Below are positions 1-9,005 of a stretch of 17,579 bases of DNA, one piece after another. A model generated the notes under the pieces. It was not told the origin of the DNA and did no database searches. It saw only the letters and a list, made by a program, of their open reading frames with translations. The stretch is from Sporodiniella umbellata (Eukaryota > Mucoromycota > Mucoromycetes > Mucorales > Rhizopodaceae), in the NCBI GenBank assembly GCA_025677835.1, contig JAIXMR010000183.1, positions 1-17,579 on the forward strand. The letters are read 5' to 3'. The position numbers and the translations under genes were made by a program. Each line of letters starts with the position of its first letter. Positions within the stretch are counted from its first letter, which is position 1.

Positions 1-1037
1 GACGTTAGAAAATCAATTAGTTACTGCTGTAAGTGATCGAGCTCTCTTTTAAAATTCAGAAAAACTTACCTAATATAGGCTTCTCCCGAAAAAAAGGATT
101 TGTATGTATGGCGTGAAATATTTCATTTGTATTCAGAAGCCTCGATTTTTGCAGACCTAAACAACAAACAAAAAGTGTACAAAACAAGCCAAGACAAGCT
201 ACAATGGTTTACCTCGGAATTGAAAAGAATGTCTCTGGTAGGACTACTTTATGCACATTAAAAACACAACGACCTATTCTTATTCTGTAGACCAAAAAAC
301 TAGCAACTCGCAGATCAAGAGCAGCACTCACACAGTTCATATCTATAAATGTTCAACTCATTCAATTTAAACAGTTTCAGGTCTTGAACCAAACGGCAAT
401 ATCAAAGATATTGAAAAAACACGATAAGCGCAGCGGGCTAAGGTACAATCTTTTCAATACCAACGATGGCTTAGTATTTGTCTATGTAGTGCTACATCTG
501 AATTTCTGTCTTTTACCAAAAACAACACTCTATTCATTGAAGAGGCTATATCAAGTCTGGCCTATACCTTTCAGGCAAAAATCATCACAATAGTCCCCCA
601 GCCTGAGGACTATGATTGCCCTGTTTGCTTTAGTAGGTCATCGTATATCTTTCTTCTTGAACTAATGTTATTGTTTTGCCTTCAAAAATCAACAAATAGC
701 TATTGCTTGGAGGCCTATACGTTTAGAGTGCAACCACGTATTCTGCGTTCGTTGTTTAATCAAGGCTCATAAAAAGCGTCTGTACGACTGCCCTGTTTGC
801 CGTCAGCTTTATGCTGTAGGCAATGCCGATGCCAACAACTTGGATCAGTCTCTTCAAAACTTCATGCTCCTTTACTTTCCACACGAAATCAAGGAGAAGA
901 GGCATGAAAATGAAAAAGAGCAGGCAGCTTTAGAAAAGGGAAATAAAGACAAAAAAACTAAACCAAAACACATATATCGCGCTCCATTACCACCAAGCAA
1001 TATGCCAACTAAAGATCGCAGCTGTGAAATCATGTAG
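1..1037 (+). CDS. SPX-RING E3 ubiquitin ligase (5' end outside window)
   Basis: The exons I can join are 1-28, 79-237, 291-442, 490-632 and 700-1037, with introns of 50, 53, 47 and 67 bp; all junctions keep the frame and the gene enters from the left edge. About 239 residues are visible. First comes the C-terminal part of an SPX domain: VWREIFHLYSEASIF, then a helix with LNQTAISKILKKHDKRSGL, the conserved lysine-rich SPX signature whose basic surface binds inositol pyrophosphates. A C3HC4 RING follows: CPVC, then ECNHVFCVRCL, then CPVCR. The tail is a charged Lys/Glu-rich stretch. This order matches fungal SPX-RING proteins; the S. pombe member Pqr1 is an E3 ligase that restrains phosphate uptake. 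The RING is split by the last intron between CPVCF and IAWRPIRL. A role in phosphate homeostasis is inferred from the family. The start codon and N-terminal SPX helices are not in the window. Confidence 0.88.
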
Positions 1038-1958
1038 CACTCTGAAATACTACTCAGCCATTCTACAACGATCTGAATAAAGAACTGCTTTAGTGAAATG
1101 TATTTCATCTTAAAAACTATATGTTGAAGGTGCAAAAAGAATTTGTACAAGTGTCTGTTTGCTTTATGTATAGAAGTTTTAATTTATAAAATAGACACCT
1201 TTAGTCCACTGTTCGGCCAGGAAAAAAGAGATCTGGGAACAAAAAAATGAAGACAAACTTGTGCTGAGTATAGGAGTTCATTTTCAAGAACTACAGATTA
1301 AATGAATTATTGTTAAAGCATTGGGGTGTGTATTACAGCCATACTTTTTAAGAATCAGTCGCAAATATGGTAACGTCGATGCTAGACATGTGTCATGTAA
1401 AAAACCATAAGCCTCTAGTATTAAACGAATACAGATTACAGTTTTCCAAAAAAAAAAAAAAAAAAAACTTCAGTGTGTAAGAGGGTCCGTTGGCTTGAAA
1501 ATAGTAAATAGTCTGTTACTTGACGTAAAAATCGAGGTTATGTAGGTAGTTGATAGACTATATTCTATTTGGTTTTCTTTTGCTAAAATTTCGTTATCAT
1601 GTTCGCACACGATAGAGTAGCTTTTTCGAACATTGATTTAATTTATTATGTTGCAAGAAATGGCGACCATCAACTTATGGCTCTATAATTTTCCAAAGTA
1701 AATATTTTCGGTTTTTTTTTATGATAGTATCGATTTGAGTAACAAGTAAGATAAACTCTTAAGCACTTGAGGCTCACTTTTGCTTTGAACCCCTCCGATT
1801 TTCTTGGGTAGTGATATGCTAAGAAAACTAAGCTGCAATACACAACAACTAGGATCCACTATAGGTTTGAAGAACATGAATTTTGCTGGACAATTTGGAG
1901 CTTTGGTGAGACAATGCATAGTAAATATAGTGTTCATGGATGAGCTCATGTACTCATT
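1038..1958. other. Intergenic region, convergent 3' flanks
   Basis: This 0.9-kb stretch lies between the stop of the SPX-RING gene and the stop of the convergent APC11 gene, so both 3' untranslated regions fall in it. It is AT-rich and holds a 20-A homopolymer at 1448-1467. Open frames on both strands are short and match no family I know. No tRNA or other RNA gene was seen. Confidence 0.6.
1448..1467. repeat. Poly(A) homopolymer, 20 bp
   Basis: An uninterrupted run of 20 A sits in the intergenic region downstream of the SPX-RING gene. It may be a slippage-prone microsatellite or the mark of an old retroposed tail. No flanking target duplication was found by eye. Confidence 0.9.
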
Positions 1959-2228
1959 TCAGTTATGAGCTTTTGCGGTTTTCCAAGCAATTCGATCCAA
2001 AGGGCAAGTTTCGCCATTTACAGAATTTTGAAACCAAGTCATTAAGCAGTGTAGGTGAAAAACGTGATTACACTCACCCCAAATCAAAGGACAATCATCA
2101 CCGGGCACTTTGCAAGTTGGGCAGCATACATCATATTCAGACTGACAAATCCCACATACACCACCCTTATCTTTAACGCTCCAGGACCATGTTGCCAATG
2201 TGCTCCACGATCTGACTTTTACCTTCAT
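1959..2228 (-). CDS. APC11: Anaphase-promoting complex RING subunit Apc11
   Basis: This is a single-exon gene of 89 residues; the ATG at 2228 gives the family's typical MKVKV start. Apc11 is the small RING-H2 subunit that, with the Apc2 cullin, recruits E2 enzymes to the APC/C and catalyses ubiquitination of cyclins and securin in the nucleus. Visible features are the N-terminal strand with ATWSW that packs on the cullin, CGIC (25-28), CCPTCKVPGDDCPL (35-48) with the extra zinc site typical of Apc11, GECNHVFHLHC (51-61) and CPLDR (75-79). The length is normal for the family (human about 84). One oddity: the last RING ligand, Cys in the CPMCR of human and yeast Apc11, is Asp here, as in RBX1. 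The gene diverges from the SWIRM-SANT gene across a 124-bp intergenic gap, and its last codons need no intron. Confidence 0.95.
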   Translation of the reverse strand: MKVKVRSWSTLATWSWSVKDKGGVCGICQSEYDVCCPTCKVPGDDCPLIWGECNHVFHLHCLMTWFQNSVNGETCPLDRIAWKTAKAHN

Positions 2229-2352
2229 ACGTATTAAAATATCCGAAAGGGCGCATTAAAATGTAAAAGGGCCAAAGTTAAGAAACAATCTTTTTTTTTT
2301 GTGACGACATACTTTTTTCGTCGTTTTTTTTCCTTTATTTTTTTAGGATAAG
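2229..2352. promoter_or_regulatory. Compact divergent promoter, APC11 / SWIRM-SANT gene
   Basis: Only 124 bp separate the APC11 start codon (minus strand) from the ATG of the SWIRM-SANT gene (plus strand). The gap contains three T-rich tracts on the plus strand (about 2290-2300, 2325-2332 and 2337-2344). Poly(dA:dT) tracts commonly exclude nucleosomes at fungal promoters. No clear TATA box was assigned. The T-rich stretch ending in TTTTTTTAG at about 2345 could also be the acceptor of a 5'-UTR intron, which I cannot prove. Confidence 0.6.
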
Positions 2353-3941
2353 ATGACCCAGCCGTCCGTAACAACTGATCCAAGAAGCTTGACTACATTT
2401 TCCGCACCTTTTGACTTGTCAATTTTTCCATTACCCAAAGATACCGGAGAACGCTATGTTTGTGTTCAAAACCATGACATTCTCATTCCTTCTTATGCAG
2501 GCTGGTTTGAAATCCTGCAAATTCACACAATTGAAAAACGTGCTTTGCCGGAATTTTTCAATAATCGTAACAAGACAAAAACGCCCAGTGTATACAAAGA
2601 GCACCGAGACTTTATGATTAACACTTATCGGACCAATCCTACAGAGCAGCTAACTGTCACTGCCTGTCGACGCAATTTGACTGGCGATGTTTGTGCTATT
2701 TTAAGGATACACGCTTTTTTGGAGATGTGGGGCTTAATAAATTATCAAGTAAGTATACGATTCAATTGAACAAGTACGCAGTATTAAAATTTTTACCCCA
2801 GGTTGATCCAGTGGCCAAGCCTTCTTCTGTAAGTCCCCCTTTTAATAGTCAATTCAACATTGTCACAACTACAAGCAAAGATACAAAACGCCCAACGAAC
2901 AAAACTTTTGAACAAGCGGTCCCATCCGACAAAGTAGACTTAGACAATGGAAAAAAACCGCAAAAGTGTAGCTCTTGTCAAACTATCAGTGAGGAAGAGC
3001 AATACGGCAGCGTAACGAGATATAACTTCTATCTTTGCTCGTGCTGCTATACACAAGGAAAGTACCCTAAAGATCAAAAGGCCAATGCTTTCGTTTACTA
3101 CCGGCTAAAATCAAAGGAGAACTTATGGACAAAGGAGCAAAAGGACCTGTTTAAAGAAGGTGTAAATAAATTCGGTGACAACTGGGAAAAAGTGTCAGAA
3201 CACATTGGTACACGCACATACAACGAGTGTATACTATACTATCTACAGTTACCAAACAGTTCCCCTGTTAATCCTATCAAAGTTGGCGACTTAGGCTTGT
3301 TTCAATATGACACTGAGGAGTACAAAGAAAGCCCTATTATGTCTGTTGTGGCATTTTTGGCCTCTACCGTAGATCCAAAGGTAGCAGCAGTAGCAGGTAG
3401 TATTCAACCTGTAGCAACGATTCTAGATTCTAAAGAAGACATTAACAAAGACGACAATCCAGCAGAAAAGAAACAAGACAAAATATATGATTTAAGCTAT
3501 AGCTTAGTTCGATCAAAACTATTACAATACAATCAAAGAACATTGCAATACGAGTTGTTAGAACAGAGCGTTGAAAGAGAACGGGTGATTTTGGAAAAAG
3601 AAAAACAAGACCTCGAACAAGAAAGGTCTTCTTTAAAACGAAAATTAACTTACATACAAACAAATATGGCAAAAAAGCTCAAGCCGTCCACCTATTTATC
3701 AGCACAAAACATCACACCGGCTCAGCTTCAACAACAACTAGCAGTAGGAAACATCAATATGCTTATGAATCAAGTAACTCAAGGGCAACAGCAACCCCAC
3801 GCTCTACAACAACAACAACAACAACAACACCAATATCAAATGCAAATTCAAATGCAAATTCAAATGCAACAGCAGCAGCTTTTACACAGACAGCAACGCG
3901 GGCGTCCAGCCGGTCCGAGTATGAACATGTCTTTGCAATAA
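2353..3941 (+). CDS. SWI/SNF-RSC chromatin-remodelling subunit (Swi3/Rsc8/SMARCC type)
   Basis: Two exons, 2353-2748 and 2802-3941, separated by a 53-bp GTAAGT...CCCCAG intron, encode 511 residues, close to yeast Rsc8 (557). The domains in order are: a SWIRM domain (about 20-135) with [31 protein letters not shown] and [12 protein letters not shown]; a ZZ-like zinc-binding segment (about 188-214) with CSSC and LCSCC; a SANT domain (about 238-284, [20 protein letters not shown]); an Ala/Val-rich SWIRM-associated segment (about 310-335); a leucine-zipper-like coiled coil (about 370-425) rich in Glu, Arg and Lys; and a Gln-rich tail with an imperfect QMQI repeat. SMARCC-family proteins form the dimeric scaffold of SWI/SNF and RSC and bind nucleosomes in the nucleus. 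I cannot tell Swi3 from Rsc8 by sequence alone. DOT1 follows on the same strand after 140 bp. Confidence 0.95.
3807..3878 (+). repeat. (CAA)n and 12-bp tandem repeat encoding Gln-rich tail
   Basis: Seven CAA codons (3807-3827) are followed by about 2.7 copies of a 12-bp unit, CAAATGCAAATT (3837-3869), and a CAG run. Together they encode the poly-Gln / QMQI tail of the SWIRM-SANT protein. The tract is likely to vary in length between strains. Confidence 0.9.
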
Positions 3942-4081
3942 TAAAAAAAAGTTACCAAAACAGTTACAAATTTTAGTTTCCGAAGATTAAATCTTTAGCT
4001 TGCTAACCAATCCTTTTTTATCTTCGCTTTCCTTTTTCACCCATCCTTTTTTTTTTTTTATAGCTTTTATTCACATAACAA

Positions 4082-5789
4082 ATGACTACTATTGAGTCCT
4101 CAAAAAAAGACAACAGAAGTTTCATTGCGATTCAAAGAGAGCAAAATAAATCCCTAATTAACTTACCTCCAAAAAAAGTGATGGCCAGCAAACTTGCAGC
4201 GGCGGCAGCAGCACTTTCCAAAACTAATAGAGTTCCGAGCTACAACAATGCCTCTATGAGGCAACCGGCAGAGCTGAACCCTTCTACTAAAAGAAAAATG
4301 GCAGATTCCAGTGAAACAACTTTCCAAGAAAAAAGAGCGACAAAGCTAACTACGATGAAATCCAACAAAACAATCACTCATTCTGAAAAAATTGTTCAGG
4401 CCGAAATCAGTCAATATAAGCCATGTAAACAAAAGATTTTGATTTTTGAAAACAAAATGCACTAATGTTTCTTTTTTAAAAAATCTGTTATTGAAAACTG
4501 TAGATTTTGAAGGTAATGAGCTCGACAATATTCAACCTCATGTAGTACTCGAATATCCAGGCTTAATAGAGCCAGAAAGGTAAAAAACCGAAAAAAAAAA
4601 AAAAAAAAAAAAACACTAAAGAATATAAATAAACAATTTAATGCTTTTATATTAAGCTACTTATTACTGCGTCCAGTATTGAAAAACAACACAGGAAAGG
4701 AAGACGATGATGATGATAAGGACGAGTACAACCCAATTACGGACCTGTTTCAAACATGTGAATTTATCTATGAGTGCTATTTGACAAAACAAGACAAACA
4801 GCTGTTTGGAAATCAATCGTATGGTATAATGCGTAATCTAACAAAGCATCGAAACCGTCGCTGTGGGCTAGGGTTCCGACAAGCTGTAAAAGAATTCAAT
4901 CATATGATGAAAAAGTTGAAAGACGATGGAACACTTGGCAGAAATGCAAAAGAAATGGGACACCCAAACTACGGTTTAGCCTGCCACATATTGTTTCAAG
5001 TGTATAGCAGAACTGTAGCTCGACAAGCTGAAGCTTTAAATAATTATCAAGGTAAGCGAAAAAAGCGATTTGAACTTGTACTGATCTTATCAAACATACA
5101 GCTTTTTCTAACAACGTTTATGGCGAGATAAACCCATCATTAGTAAAAGAGTTTGTAACCAAGACAGATATCAATTCAAATAGTGTGTTTATGGATTTAG
5201 GATGTGGAATTGGTAATGTCGTGCTTCAAGTGGCAGCCCAGACTGGGTGTGAAGCATACGGCATAGAGATTATGGAAACTCCGTGTAAATTTGCCAAACG
5301 TCAATTGAAGGAGTATGCTGCGCGTATGAAGTAAGTTTTTTTTTTTTTTTTTTTTTTTTTGTAAAAAATTAAATGTTTAGTTTTAAAACTAAATTATGTA
5401 GGGCCTGGCGTCTTCCTACAGGAAAAATACATTTTCGACATGGAGATTTTTTGGATGTGGCAGCAAACGATCTCTATCCCACCTTAAAACGCTCAGATGT
5501 ATTACTCGTAAATAATTACGCTTTCGATGCAGCAACAAATCAAGCACTGGCGCAGCTATTTTTAGATTTAAAAGAAGGCACAAAAATCATCTCCTTGAAA
5601 TCTTTCGTTCCAAAAAACCACAAAATCAATCAACGGTCGATCAATATGCCAGAATCTATCTTACACGTTGAGTCTTTTGAATACTACTCAGAAGCTGTCA
5701 GCTGGACGAACAATGGCGGTTACTACTATATAGCTACTGTGGATAGATCAAGACTAAAGCCTTTTTACGAACAGATGTGCCAAAACTAA
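4082..5789 (+). CDS. DOT1: Histone H3-K79 methyltransferase Dot1
   Basis: Five exons (4082-4424, 4504-4579, 4657-5051, 5102-5330, 5402-5789) join in frame to 476 residues (yeast 582). Introns are 79, 77, 50 and 71 bp. The N-terminal 115 residues are Lys/Ser-rich and disordered-looking, like the basic nucleosome-binding region of yeast Dot1, and include a short poly-Ala run. The catalytic domain follows: YNPITDLF, the helical region with YSRTVARQ, NNVYGEI (about 275-281), the SAM-binding motif VFMDLGCGIGNVV (about 300-312), GIEIME, GDFLD (362-366), VLLVNNYAF (381-389) and DLKEGTKIISLKSFVP. The family methylates H3K79 without a SET domain and acts in telomere silencing and the DNA-damage checkpoint. 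The GSG of motif I is GCG here, which keeps the two glycines. The acceptor of intron 2 is AAG, less usual than TAG or CAG, but it alone restores the LLLRPV strand in frame. Confidence 0.93.
4591..4613. repeat. Poly(A) run, 23 bp, inside DOT1 intron 2
   Basis: A run of 23 A starts eleven bases after the GT donor of the second DOT1 intron and fills nearly a third of this 77-bp intron. Confidence 0.9.
5336..5360. repeat. Poly(T) run, 25 bp, inside DOT1 intron 4
   Basis: A run of 25 T directly follows the GTAAG donor of the fourth DOT1 intron. The intron still has a branch-like CTAA and a TAG acceptor at 5399-5401. Confidence 0.9.
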
Positions 5790-5977
5790 GACTCTTTTCC
5801 CCCTATCGCATATAGTTATCGTTATCTTTTTATTGTAAACTCCATTTTATTTTATATAAGCGATTTTTTTCGCGTTTTGCCCTTATTTCTTGTTAGTTTT
5901 TAAGTTTTTTTCCCTTAAATAGCCATGTAGTAACATTGAATACTGTTTTTTGAATATGGGTTTTTGTTGAGATAAAA

Positions 5978-6394
5978 ATGGTTCTACGTTGCTTAGGAAG
6001 ATACCCCCTAACCAAGAAAACCCTGCCTTCCTATAAAATTTTAGTCTCAATTTGGGATTTGGGATAGTTTTCTATTTTAAAATGGAAGGGGTAATATATC
6101 TGAAAGGTAGCGTGCTTGAGATTATGAAAGTCGCTTGCACTTTCTGTTTTTTTGACAATACAAAAAACAAAAGGAAAGCTCTTGTCTCAGTCTTTCTAAA
6201 AAAAAACATCAAAGTACGTTTTGGAGGTTGTTTTTTATTTTCAGCTTACTCCCACTTCCAATGCAGTTCTTATACGCAAAATACCATTGCCACTTCGAGC
6301 CCAAAAGCAACTGTGGTACATTTCTCAAGAAATTCGTATCTATCAAACCGAGCGAACATTTTTACTTCCAAAAACCCCTTTACCGATCTTGTAA
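5978..6394 (+). CDS. Possible small mitochondrial-targeted protein, unidentified
   Basis: I do not recognise this product. An ATG at 5978 in a good context (AAAAATGG) opens a frame whose first 22 residues (MVLRCLGRYPLTKKTLPSYK...) are Arg/Lys-rich without acids, like a mitochondrial presequence. A second open stretch, 6245-6394, is preceded by a pyrimidine-rich TTTTCAG acceptor and encodes 49 residues, including LIRKIPLPLRAQKQLWYISQ and EIRIYQTER. It has a protein-like composition and ends in TAA. Splicing 6043 to 6245 (donor GTCTCA, about 200 bp, long for this window) keeps the frame and gives about 71 residues. The donor is weak, so an extra exon or another start is possible. The gene lies downstream of DOT1 on the same strand and tail to tail with the INTS2-like gene. 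It may be a small organelle protein, or chance. Confidence 0.35.
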
Positions 6395-6556
6395 TATTGT
6401 CAAATACTTTTTGAAAAACAAAATCTCATTAGCTTTCCGTAAAACTAATACAGTTAAGCTCATTCTTTGAAAGAGTTTTTCACTGAATTATTTTCACATC
6501 TTTTTGGTATGGCCTATAGGTGCGTTTTTTTGTTCTAGTATGACGCCCTTATAATA

Positions 6557-6730
6557 TCAAAGCAATGTTTTTAAACTTAGTATTATTAGCTTTTTAGTCA
6601 AAAGCGTCTGTGTTTTGAGGATGTAATCACTTATTTCTATTTTATACAATTCAAAGAAGTGAAGGCCTAGTTTCGATTGATTCAGGACATGTTTATTTAA
6701 TTTGATGTATCCCACCACTTTCAATACAAT
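6557..6730 (-). other. Open stretch after the INTS2-like stop, possible lost or misread exon
   Basis: On the minus strand, just past the last INTS2-like exon, a 57-codon frame is open from 6730 to a TGA at 6557. It follows a TTACAG that could be an acceptor. Splicing from the GT at 6759-6760 into it does not keep the frame (phase 2 into phase 0). It could be the next INTS2 exon after a frameshift or with a junction I cannot find, or simply AT-rich noise. The residues resemble INTS2 only vaguely. Confidence 0.2.
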
Positions 6731-6749
6731 CTGTAAGCGTAAAGTCTAG

Positions 6750-8539
6750 TTAAGCGAGCTTGAGAGACCTAAATAGTTTTTGCATTTCAAACAATCCCAA
6801 TCTCGCTACATCGTTTGTCAACAAAATAAATGAGTATAATTTAGTCTTGTCGCTTTAAAACATACGTATCGGTATTTGCATACAAAGAGTGGAGCGTATA
6901 ATCTCTTCAATCAGAGGAATTTTGTCCGTTTGAAAATAGACTAGTATTAATAATGACATTTCTGACACTTCGCATTTCAGGGATTCATACAGAGTATCAA
7001 CAAGCTTTTTCTAGGATACATGAGCTTTTGAAAGTATTTTATAAACTATACAACGCCCACCTGTTTCTTTAAAAATTGATCGGCAGAAAGGAGAACCAAG
7101 CACAGCAAAAGCTGAGCTATTCTAACAAACCAACTTCACTCAAAAAAAGAGTGATGGTAACAACAATTGAATATGTTACCTTTCATTACGAGTTGTGCCC
7201 AGCATAGCGATGAACATCTCTACTTCTCTTTCACTTAGTTTGATCCCAAAGTAGCCAACGATTCCTATAAGAGCACGAATTGGGGACGCTAACGTTACTG
7301 GATTCTCATTGCGCTTCAAAAAATTTAAGAAGGTATACAGGCTATTAAACCAAATGTTTACGTACAGAGGGTGTCTTGATTTCTGCAACTATACGGTTCT
7401 TAATAGTTAGAAAATGCATTCTACTTGAAACATCTTGAGCAAGAAACCATGACGGAGAGCGATGAAAAAACCCATTCAAAAGCTCAACCTTAAAAAGAAT
7501 AAGTGTTAGCTAATACAATGTATATCGTTAATAAATCACCTCGTCGTTACAGTGTATGGCGGTAATTTTTATTATAGCGTCTGGTAATATTTGCATTTCT
7601 AATAGTCTGAGACGTATCAGATGTGCATATTCACAAGCGCTATCAGCTAAAGTATACATCATCTCACTTATAGCCATTAATATAATTTTTATTTCGAAAT
7701 CAAGTTATTTTAATCGTCAGTTGCTAATGCCTATAGTATCAGATCTGTGCTTTACCTTAGTTGGAGGGGAGATCGACTGCTCAATTGTTGAGCACACAAC
7801 AAAAGCTTTTCAATAACCTTTTCAGTAGTAATTTAGCAAATTTTCATTGGAACAAAGTCTGTATTTGTACACTTTCTCTCATGAGTCCATTGCCTTCAAC
7901 CAAATAGGTCGCAAGGGTACAACGCGTGCCGAGGTATATAAATCCTTCAATAAGATACTATGAGGTATGTAAGTACCGAACAATTAGTACCACTGTAAGT
8001 TACTGAAGTGACATCTGATTTTTCTTTTTGATATTCAAAATCTTTGAATAGTTTCAGAACTTCTATTATTTCGTATCTATGCTCGCTTAAAAATGTTTCA
8101 TTGCCTAAAAGCCTTACTGCCCCACGAATGTTGGCTGAGGCTTTTTCTACGCTTTCGTGCTTGACTTTTTGAACTATTATATAAAGCTCTTTAAGCCCCT
8201 CACTATCAGTGTAAGTAAAAGAGAAAAATAAAGTTTCAGTGCAAAAAGAAACCGCAATTTACAACTTCCAGTCAAGCGATTTATGTTGTAACTATTTTAG
8301 TAATGAATAAAAACAAAATGTATAAAACGGGTTCGTCTTCATTTTTACAATGGCCTCTTCAACATTCGTTTTGTTGGCTGCTTTTCTAAACTCTAAGTAC
8401 TTGCTTGTCAGTGTTGTGATCATCGTTATAGACAGGAAAGAAGTGGGATATATTGTAGACTGCGATTTTTCTGCTGGGACGGGTAAATTTTTCAGCGAAA
8501 CGACTTTGCGTCGATTAGAGAATAATAAACTGTTTTGAG
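6750..8539 (-). CDS. INTS2: Integrator complex subunit 2-like protein, C-terminal half apparently missing
   Basis: Eleven minus-strand exons join with all phases matching: 8539-8349, 8291-8263, 8202-8004, 7957-7871, 7817-7756, 7666-7540, 7488-7432, 7382-7180, 7121-7061, 7010-6866 and 6805-6750. Introns are 46-89 bp. The visible product is about 404 residues. Stretches resembling animal INTS2, in the same order, are SPSWFLAQD, YVNIWFNSLYTFL, ALIGIVGYFGIKLSEREVE, LLLCLVLLSADQFL and SEMSLLILVYFQTDKIPLIE followed by IIRSTLCMQIPI. The last corresponds to the human segment around GEMLLLVAMYFHSNQ and CSTLGMKI. INTS2 is a helical-repeat scaffold of the nuclear Integrator complex, which cleaves nascent RNAs and attenuates RNA polymerase II. 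Animal INTS2 is about 1,200 residues; here the frame stops shortly after the GLFEMQKLFRS segment, and the 5' exon(s) with the start codon are not settled. It may be a shortened gene or a pseudogene with an eroded 3' end. Confidence 0.72.
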
Positions 8540-8620
8540 CTGTCAAAGATTTTTAGCTAAGACTGACCGTTTTTATCTCTCGTGGCTCTACTATATACTG
8601 TCAATCTGAAACAATGTTTT

Positions 8621-8791
8621 TTATTCTGCATCAACTGCATTAGCAAAAAAAGTTGTAGATGAATATACTACTTCTGCTAAAGAAATGACAGAGAGAAGAA
8701 ATGTAAGATGTAAATTATGGTCATGTTCATTATAGTGTAATGAAACTGCTACATGCAAGAATTGCTCTCGCTTCCTAATTATAAGCTTCAT
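8621..8791 (-). CDS. Coding-like frame upstream of INTS2-like gene, possible 5' exon
   Basis: On the minus strand an ATG at 8791 opens a 56-residue frame ending at 8621. It begins MKLIIRKREQFLHVAVSLHY and continues with a helical, Leu-rich stretch. Its composition looks coded rather than random, and it lies just upstream of the first confident INTS2-like exon (8539). The link between the two is unclear: a junction in phase needs a small exon at about 8608-8568 and an implausible 28-bp intron. It may belong to the INTS2-like gene or be its decayed 5' end. Confidence 0.3.
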   Translation of the reverse strand: MKLIIRKREQFLHVAVSLHYNEHDHNLHLTFLLSVISLAEVVYSSTTFFANAVDAE

Positions 8792-9005
8792 TTACGCTGT
8801 ACAAGTATAAGATTATCTTGTATCTGAAGATATAAGTAAAGCAAGTTTTTCATGCAGAGTAGCCTCTAGAATATAGTGGTAAAATAAAAATGCGATAATC
8901 GTGAAAACCGCCCATCTTGATCAAAAAACAGACCCTATCTTTGATTGACTACGTTAATTCAAATGCTGGATGAGCTGGGAATTTAGCTCATGATGAACTG
9001 TATAA

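Noticed and set aside
872..1150. 92-codon minus-strand frame
   Set aside because: It is antisense to the RING and tail exon of the SPX-RING gene and has no motif.
1719..1949. 76-codon minus-strand frame downstream of APC11
   Set aside because: It lies in the APC11 3' flank, has no recognisable domain, and its composition is not convincing.
1816..1968. 50-codon plus-strand frame reading ...FAGQFGALVRQ...
   Set aside because: It looks mildly protein-like, but matches no family I know, has no supporting splice context and overlaps the end of APC11 on the other strand.
3442..3672. 76-codon minus-strand frame
   Set aside because: It is a shadow of the coiled-coil coding region of the SWIRM-SANT gene.
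6052..6470. Two overlapping plus-strand frames of 120 and 80 codons
   Set aside because: They cover the putative small mitochondrial gene in other frames and contain low-complexity Phe/Lys stretches; the third frame is the more protein-like one.
7383..7431. Apparent frameshift in the INTS2-like gene
   Set aside because: A 49-bp GTTTCA...TTGCAG intron with a CTAAC branch site joins the two frames, so no frameshift is needed.
7556..7816. 86-codon plus-strand frame
   Set aside because: It is antisense to two INTS2-like exons and an intron.
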